A stretch of 28,046 bases of DNA, from positions 1 through 28,046 of the forward strand of contig JBEBXQ010000055.1 of NCBI GenBank assembly GCA_040391535.1. The letters run 5' to 3'. Of this stretch, positions 23,404 through 28,046 are shown piece by piece. Origin of the DNA: JBEBXQ01 sp040391535. GTDB taxonomy: Bacteria; Bacteroidota; Bacteroidia; Cytophagales; Spirosomataceae. The notes below the pieces were generated by a model. That model was not told the origin of the DNA. It saw nothing but the letters and a program-made list of their open reading frames with translations, and searched no databases. Positions within the stretch are counted from its first letter, which is position 1. Every line of letters starts with the position of its first letter. A program made the translations under genes and the position numbers.

Positions 23404-25437
23404 ATGGTCAAGTCTGAGACCATGGTTAATTATTTAGCTGACTGCCTGGCAGGAAAAGCTGTTGTGCTGTTTTATTTTATAGGATATGTTCTGACAGTCC
23501 GGCCGGTGGCTGCACAGCCGGATACGACCTTTCAGCTGAAAGCCGTAACCGTAAAAGGCAGCTCTGTTGCCGATGTTCAGACGATTACTCCATCCCAGGT
23601 GGCAGGATCTGCCGATTTCAGGAAATACAGTGCTTATAATGTAGCCGACGCGATCCGGAACTTTTCCGGAGTTAATATTAAAGATTATGGGGGAATAGGA
23701 GGGCTGAAAACGGTGTCGGTAAGAAGCCTTGGTGCCAGTCATACAGCCGTTCAGTATGATGGTGTTCCCGTTACCGATATGCAGAACGGGCAAATCGACC
23801 TTGGGAAAATCAACCTGGATAATGTTCACAGTATAACACTTTATAACGGACAACCCGGTGAAATCTGTCAGCCCGCCCGGTCGTTTGCCGCTGCCAGCGT
23901 ATTGGTCATTAACAGTCTGCCGCCACGGTTAGATTCCCTTAAACCTTCAAAAATAAAGACAGGTATCACGACCGGTTCTTTCGGGTTGGTGCATCCGTCG
24001 GTTCAGTGGCAACAGCGACTTGGCGGTAAATGGGCGCTGAATGTAAACAGTAGTTATCAGCAGGCGCACGGACGATACCGGTTTAAGGTGCAGGGCGACG
24101 GATCTGATACACTGGCGATCCGTACTAACGCTGCGTTGAAGACCTTGCAGAATGACGTGGTGGTTTTCTGGCAGAAAAACGATAGTATCCGTTTAAATAT
24201 ACGTGCAAACCTTTATCATTCAGACCGCGGATTGCCCGGGGCTGTTGTTTTTTACAATCCTTACTCCAACCAGCATTTATGGAACCGTGATTTTTTTCTT
24301 CAATCGGGTTTTGATAAAAAATGGCGGCGTTCCCGTCTGCTGCTTAAGGGGAAATATACCCGTAACTACACCCGGTATCTTGATCCTGATTACCTGAATT
24401 CAGACGGAAAGCTGGATCAGCGTTATCATCAGCAGGAATATTATACCTCCGGTTCTTTTCTGTGGAAAACAAAGCGATGGCTGGAGCTGGCTTTCGCTTC
24501 CGATTTTTCACTTTCTACTCTCCGTACCAGTATGTACGGCTTTGCTTATCCGACACGTTTTACTTACCTGAATGCCGGTACAGCGCGCCTGAAATTCGAT
24601 AAGGCAGAGGTACAGGGTACATTGCTGAATACCCTCATTCATGAAACTGTCAGGCTGGGTGATGCTGCTTCCGGCAGATCTGTCTGGTCACCTGCCTTGC
24701 TGGCTACGTATCAGCCTTTTCAGACTCCCGCGATATTGCTGAGGGCTTTTTATAAGGATATTTTCCGGAATCCTACTTTCAATGATCTTTACTACAGCCG
24801 TTCGGGTAACCGTTCCCTGAAACCGGAATTTGCACAACAGTATAACCTGGGATTTACCTTCAGCCGGGATTTTGAGAAAAGAGTGGAATACGTGACCCTG
24901 ACCACTGACTTCTATTATAATTATGTGAAAGATAAGATTATAGCAGTCCCCAATAAAGATCTGTTTTCATGGACAATGCTGAACCTGGGCGAGGTAGATA
25001 TCCGGGGAATGGATCTGGCGGCCAAAACACAGGTGCGTACCTTCGGAACCACCAGGGCTGTTGTGGCGGTTAACTATACTTTTCAGGAAGCACTGGACGT
25101 GACCGACCCTGCTTCTTCTGTATACCTGGATCAGATCCCGTATACCCCCAGGCATTCGCTTTCTTTCAATATGGGTTTTGATGACCGGAGATGGGCGGTT
25201 TTTGTCAATCAGACTTACGCTTCTCACCGCTATTATCTTTCAGAAAACCTGCCTGAACATTACGTACCTGGATTTTTTGTTACTGACCTGTCGGGCCGGT
25301 ACAGGTTCCGGTTATCCGGAAATCAGCTGACAACTTCCCTCGAAATCAACAATCTGACAGATACGGATTATGCCTTTATCCGTAGTTTTCCTATGCCCGG
25401 ACGTTCTTATCGCTTTTCAATACAAATTTCAATTTAA
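23404..25437 (+). CDS. btuB: BtuB-like TonB-dependent cobalamin receptor
   Basis: A 677-residue outer-membrane receptor. The leader (hydrophobic about 15-37, ending VAAQ) is followed by FQLKAVTVKGS near 43-53, a TonB-box-like segment. The plug (about 60-175) has YNVADAIRNFSGVNIKDYGG, VSVRSLGASHTAVQYDGVPV and GQPGEICQPARSF. A beta-barrel runs to the end (YAFIRSFPMPGRSYRFSIQI). It is much shorter than SusC and lacks the carboxypeptidase-like domain, as expected for a BtuB-type receptor. The upstream cobalamin riboswitch and the BtuG-like gene 12 bp downstream make cobalamin or corrinoid uptake the best call. The ATG at 23404 is taken because it follows the terminator platform; ATG 23425 would remove seven residues and is equally possible. 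No btuFCD inner-membrane genes are in the window. Confidence 0.9.
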   Translation: MVKSETMVNYLADCLAGKAVVLFYFIGYVLTVRPVAAQPDTTFQLKAVTVKGSSVADVQTITPSQVAGSADFRKYSAYNVADAIRNFSGVNIKDYGGIGGLKTVSVRSLGASHTAVQYDGVPVTDMQNGQIDLGKINLDNVHSITLYNGQPGEICQPARSFAAASVLVINSLPPRLDSLKPSKIKTGITTGSFGLVHPSVQWQQRLGGKWALNVNSSYQQAHGRYRFKVQGDGSDTLAIRTNAALKTLQNDVVVFWQKNDSIRLNIRANLYHSDRGLPGAVVFYNPYSNQHLWNRDFFLQSGFDKKWRRSRLLLKGKYTRNYTRYLDPDYLNSDGKLDQRYHQQEYYTSGSFLWKTKRWLELAFASDFSLSTLRTSMYGFAYPTRFTYLNAGTARLKFDKAEVQGTLLNTLIHETVRLGDAASGRSVWSPALLATYQPFQTPAILLRAFYKDIFRNPTFNDLYYSRSGNRSLKPEFAQQYNLGFTFSRDFEKRVEYVTLTTDFYYNYVKDKIIAVPNKDLFSWTMLNLGEVDIRGMDLAAKTQVRTFGTTRAVVAVNYTFQEALDVTDPASSVYLDQIPYTPRHSLSFNMGFDDRRWAVFVNQTYASHRYYLSENLPEHYVPGFFVTDLSGRYRFRLSGNQLTTSLEINNLTDTDYAFIRSFPMPGRSYRFSIQISI

Positions 25438-25449
25438 TCAATTATTCAG

Positions 25450-26520
25450 ATGAAACAATTTAAACTAAGATCACTGCTTCTTGCCTTTGTCATAACAGGT
25501 ATAATAACTTCCTGCCGCGATGATAAGCAGGATCCGGAACCACAGCCTGAACCTGTCGCAGAAAGAAAAGGGCTGTATGTATTGTCAGAAGGGTTATTTA
25601 ACGCCAACAATTCATCACTGACGTATTACGACTACGAAAGTCAGGAACTGGAAGAAGATCAGTTCAAATCACAAAACGACAGAGGACTAGGTGACACGGC
25701 AAATGATATTGCCGTTTACGGATCCAAAATGTATATTGTTGTAAATGTATCAAGCACCGTTGAAGTCGTAGACGCCAGAACAGCCAAATCAATCAAACAG
25801 ATTGATTTGAAAGATAACGGGGTAGGCCGTCAGCCGCGCTATATCGTATTTGATAAAAACAAGGCCTATATTTCTTCTTATGATGGCACCGTAGCTGTGA
25901 TGGACACTGCCACGCTTCAGATCGAGAAATTTATTGAGGTGGGACGTAACCCTGAGCAGCTGGCTGTTTCAAACGGGAAATTGTATGTAGCTAATTCCGG
26001 CGGACTGGATTATCCCGATTATGATCACACGGTATCGGTGATTGACCTGGCAACCCACACCGAAATAAAGAAAATAGATGTGGTGATCAATCCGCGGGTG
26101 GTAGCGGCTGATGCCTACGGCGATGTATATGTAATTTCGACGGGTAATTACGCCGATGTAAAATCAAGTATGGCAATTATTGACAGTAATAAGGACGAGG
26201 TGAAATCACAAGAGGATTTCAGTGGCGGGTCAATGGTCATCAACGGTGATATGGCTTATATCACAGCTTCCGGCGGAAAGGTCAAAGTGTATAATGTAAA
26301 GACAGAGACCCTGGAAAAAGAAAATTTCATTGCGGATGGTACGGCTGTTACCACCTTGTATGGTTTGGCTGTTGATGCGTTGTCAGGAGAGGTTTTCGTT
26401 ACAGATGCCAAAAATTACGTAACAAGAGGGGAGGTAACGTGTTTTGATGCTGAAGGAAATAAGAAGTATTCGATTCAGACAGGGATTAATCCTAACAAAG
26501 TAGTTTTTGTAAATAAGTAA
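25450..26520 (+). CDS. btuG: BtuG-like surface beta-propeller lipoprotein
   Basis: A 356-residue lipoprotein. The signal ends ITSC (lipidated Cys22) followed by RDDKQD; acidic residues just after the Cys are typical of surface-exposed Bacteroidota lipoproteins. A Pro/Glu-rich linker leads to a YncE/DUF5074-type propeller (about 40-356) with repeated units such as NDIAVYGSKMYIVVNVSSTVEVVDART, PEQLAVSNGKLYVANSGG and GLAVDALSGEVFVTDAKNYV, enough for seven blades. It lies 12 bp after the btuB-like gene, in the same riboswitch-controlled unit. In Bacteroides thetaiotaomicron, BtuG proteins cap BtuB and bind B12 with very high affinity; the same role is inferred here from domain type and position. 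General YncE-like function is the alternative. Confidence 0.82.
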   Translation: MKQFKLRSLLLAFVITGIITSCRDDKQDPEPQPEPVAERKGLYVLSEGLFNANNSSLTYYDYESQELEEDQFKSQNDRGLGDTANDIAVYGSKMYIVVNVSSTVEVVDARTAKSIKQIDLKDNGVGRQPRYIVFDKNKAYISSYDGTVAVMDTATLQIEKFIEVGRNPEQLAVSNGKLYVANSGGLDYPDYDHTVSVIDLATHTEIKKIDVVINPRVVAADAYGDVYVISTGNYADVKSSMAIIDSNKDEVKSQEDFSGGSMVINGDMAYITASGGKVKVYNVKTETLEKENFIADGTAVTTLYGLAVDALSGEVFVTDAKNYVTRGEVTCFDAEGNKKYSIQTGINPNKVVFVNK

Positions 26521-26526
26521 TACCTC

Positions 26527-26557
26527 ATTCGGGATCGGGCTCTTCCCGATCCCGAAT
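26527..26557 (+). terminator. strong terminator after the B12 uptake genes
   Basis: A perfect 13-bp inverted repeat, ATTCGGGATCGGG (26527-26539) and CCCGATCCCGAAT (26545-26557), with a 5-nt loop, starts six bases after the btuG-like stop codon. A T6 run lies about 17 nt further on (26575-26580). Confidence 0.8.
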
Positions 26558-26612
26558 CATTGGCACCGTAAAGGTTTTTTGGTAAATGGATTTCTTGTTT
26601 TGATAACAAATG

Positions 26613-26620
26613 TATATTTG
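26613..26620 (+). promoter_or_regulatory. -7 promoter element of the OmpA-family gene
   Basis: TATATTTG matches TAnnTTTG exactly and lies about 55 nt before the chosen ATG, after the preceding terminator. TTG at 26595-26597 is only 15 nt upstream, shorter than the usual spacing. The element falls inside a longer frame beginning at TTG 26579, which supports the later ATG start. Confidence 0.45.
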
Positions 26621-26674
26621 TCTGTCAATAAAGATTTGATTCTATTAGCTAACCATTTACCGAATACCTTTAAA

Positions 26675-27688
26675 ATGTCCAATCTCAGACTTACTGGCTT
26701 TTCCGCTTTCTTTTTCATTATCGGGCTTTCCTTACTCTCCGCCTGCAATACTACGACAACCTCAGAGCAGCATTCAGACGTAGGAGATCCCCCTGCCGCC
26801 GTTGAAAATACGCAGGACGCAAACCATGGATTTGATGCTGCTGCTTATCCTGTTTCGGACGCCGATCTGGGAGAATTTCCCTATTTTGGCTTACCTGACG
26901 GCGCCAAATATCCCAATCGCCCGTTGTTGCGTGACTATGACGAAGTGTTTTTTCCGATTGACGGAAAAATGCAGTTACTCGAAGGACGGGTGTTCAAGTC
27001 TTATGTTCACCGCGACCGTGATTCAGGCAAAGAATGGTCGCTGCCGTTTTTCCTGAAGAGCTATGACGATATCATTACCTCTGTGGGTGGTGTGAAAATA
27101 TTCGACGATGCCATTTCACGTGAAGAAAGGGACCGTTTGCAGAAAGAAGCCGCCTATCTGGGAGAAGAGGGATCTATTGATTATTCAGATAAAGTACGTA
27201 CCTATCTCATACGCAGACCTGACGGTGATGATATTTATATCCAACTGGGAGGAAATACAGCCTCCGGTGCTATCCAGATTTTACAGAAAGCACCTTTTAA
27301 ACAAACGATTCAGTTGCTGAAAGCAGATGCAATCAGTAAAGAATTGACAGAAAAAGGAAAAGCTGTGCTTTATATCAATTTTGATCTGGATAAAGCTTCT
27401 TTGAAATCAGACGGGAAACAGGCGGTGGATGAAATCGCCAAGGTTTTGGCTAGTACTACTGACCTTAAATTGTCTGTAGAAGGGCATACCGACAATTCGG
27501 GTTCTGCGGATCATAATATTAAGCTGTCCAAAGAGCGGGCAGAAACAGTCGTTAATGCATTAATCGCTTCCGGAATTTCCAAAGACAGGCTGAAAGCCGA
27601 AGGATATGGCGCTGAAAAGCCTTTGGTAGCTAACGATACGGAAGATAACAAGGCTAAAAACCGCAGGGTGGAGCTGATTAAGATATAA
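26675..27688 (+). CDS. OmpA-family peptidoglycan-associated lipoprotein
   Basis: A 337-residue protein. A longer frame from TTG 26579 would put 32 odd residues ahead; the ATG at 26675 gives a clean lipoprotein signal ending LSAC (lipidated Cys24), so I use it. A low-complexity linker (about 25-60) leads to a region of unrecognised fold (about 60-215). The C-terminal OmpA domain (about 225-337) has VLYINFDLDKASLKSD, LSVEGHTDNSGS, LSKERAETVVNALIASGI and NRRVELIKI. The Asp of HTDN and the Arg of NRRVE are the usual diaminopimelate contacts. It should tether the outer membrane to peptidoglycan. It has its own terminator upstream and promoter-like element, so it is probably a separate unit from the B12 genes. 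Its middle region may bind something else; that is unknown. Confidence 0.9.
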   Translation: MSNLRLTGFSAFFFIIGLSLLSACNTTTTSEQHSDVGDPPAAVENTQDANHGFDAAAYPVSDADLGEFPYFGLPDGAKYPNRPLLRDYDEVFFPIDGKMQLLEGRVFKSYVHRDRDSGKEWSLPFFLKSYDDIITSVGGVKIFDDAISREERDRLQKEAAYLGEEGSIDYSDKVRTYLIRRPDGDDIYIQLGGNTASGAIQILQKAPFKQTIQLLKADAISKELTEKGKAVLYINFDLDKASLKSDGKQAVDEIAKVLASTTDLKLSVEGHTDNSGSADHNIKLSKERAETVVNALIASGISKDRLKAEGYGAEKPLVANDTEDNKAKNRRVELIKI

Positions 27689-27778
27689 ACCGGCAGCAGA
27701 AACAGCGGATAAAAAACGGTTTGCCGTATCTGGCTACCTTATATTGTACGGAATCAGGTTCAATAAAATGATAAACGA

Positions 27779-27811
27779 TTGATAATAAACAGATTCTGAT
27801 CGTTATATTTG
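27779..27811 (+). promoter_or_regulatory. promoter-like element upstream of a hairpin
   Basis: TTG at 27779-27781, a 22-nt spacer and TATATTTG at 27804-27811 fit the Bacteroidota promoter pattern (TTG/TTTG, about 17-23 nt, TAnnTTTG). Predicted transcription would start about 27816-27818, where the hairpin begins. No gene follows closely on this strand. Confidence 0.4.
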
Positions 27812-27818
27812 CCATTCA

Positions 27819-27851
27819 ATAACCGGATGGTATAAGGTTCCATCCGGTTAT
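27819..27851 (+). ncRNA. perfect hairpin at a predicted transcript start; small RNA or terminator
   Basis: ATAACCGGATGG (27819-27830) and CCATCCGGTTAT (27840-27851) are exact reverse complements with a 9-nt loop. It may be the 5' hairpin of a small RNA or leader, given the promoter-like element just before it. It may instead be an intergenic terminator for the OmpA-family gene, though no T-run follows. Confidence 0.3.
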
Positions 27852-27973
27852 CTGATTTATCCTGCTTATGAAATAAAACTATCTATACTCTTATTTTATA
27901 CGATTGTTCTGAGGCTGTTCATAAGGTTACGGTTAGTGGAGTGAATGCTGTACGGATGCTAGTAACATATCAT

Positions 27974-28045
27974 CTAAGCCCATTTTTCCAATAACATTCT
28001 GCAATTCATTACTTTTTCAACCAGATCGGCCGGGATGTAGAAATA
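27974..28045 (-). CDS. possible C-terminal end of a gene cut by the window edge
   Basis: On the minus strand a frame open to the window edge reads YFYIPADLVEKVMNCRMLL then EKWA and a stop at 27974-27976. The composition (IPADLVEKV, then a charged helix) looks protein-like, but 23 residues are too few to name a family. It could be chance. Confidence 0.25.
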   Translation of the reverse strand, partial: YFYIPADLVEKVMNCRMLLEKWA

Positions 28046-28046
28046 A

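Larger units (their letters stand above)
27689..28046. other. right-end region with few coding signs
   Basis: After the OmpA-family gene I see no complete gene. The region holds a promoter-like element with an adjoining perfect hairpin (27779-27851), followed by AT-rich sequence. The last 73 bases could be the end of a minus-strand gene. Confidence 0.4.

Noticed and set aside
26579..26674. N-terminal extension of the OmpA-family protein from a TTG start
   Set aside because: It overlaps a good -7 promoter element and would bury the lipoprotein signal; the ATG at 26675 gives a standard lipobox.

Overview
The window looks like chromosomal DNA of a Bacteroidota bacterium, most likely from the Cytophagales or a related order of free-living glycan degraders. 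The signs are a SusC/SusD pair, a hybrid two-component sensor with a double beta-propeller, twin-arginine 'RRNFI' leaders, lipoproteins with SxC lipoboxes, a BtuB/BtuG-type B12 uptake pair, and several 'TAnnTTTG' promoter -7 elements of the Bacteroidota kind. I cannot name the genus from sequence alone. I saw no tRNA, rRNA, CRISPR array, IS element or phage gene.

Left part (1-5181): a HAD-family phosphatase/phosphomutase (+); a convergent two-domain secreted esterase (-); a divergent small SGNH/GDSL hydrolase (+) whose catalytic blocks are in circularly permuted order; about 700 bp of AT-rich DNA with no gene; and a LuxR-type regulator whose receiver domain has lost its phosphoacceptor Asp.

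Centre (5497-22758): a 1343-residue hybrid two-component regulator (+) converges on a seven-gene minus-strand cluster. In transcription order the cluster is: an unrecognised secreted alpha-toroid protein of 709 aa, an N-acylglucosamine 2-epimerase, a FucP-family sugar permease, a secreted DUF4127 protein, SusC, SusD, and a Tat-exported FAD-dependent oxidoreductase. The first four are 35-40 bp apart and SusC-SusD are 6 bp apart. The layout reads as a polysaccharide utilization locus. SusCD would import the oligosaccharide, periplasmic proteins would process it, the permease would carry a monosaccharide across the inner membrane, and the epimerase would interconvert a 2-acetamido sugar. No classical glycoside hydrolase, polysaccharide lyase, sialidase or neuraminate lyase is present, so the depolymerising step probably lies in the 709-aa protein, in the DUF4127 protein, or elsewhere in the genome.

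Right part (22759-28046): a divergent regulatory region holds a near-perfect 27-nt palindrome, a promoter-like element and a cobalamin riboswitch with a terminator-type expression platform. The riboswitch precedes a BtuB-like TonB receptor and a BtuG-like beta-propeller lipoprotein. After a strong terminator comes an OmpA-family lipoprotein. The last 360 bp hold a promoter-like element directly followed by a perfect hairpin, and possibly the last codons of a minus-strand gene cut by the window edge.

The least ordinary items are the permuted SGNH hydrolase and the uncharacterised enzymes of the amino-sugar-like SusCD locus.
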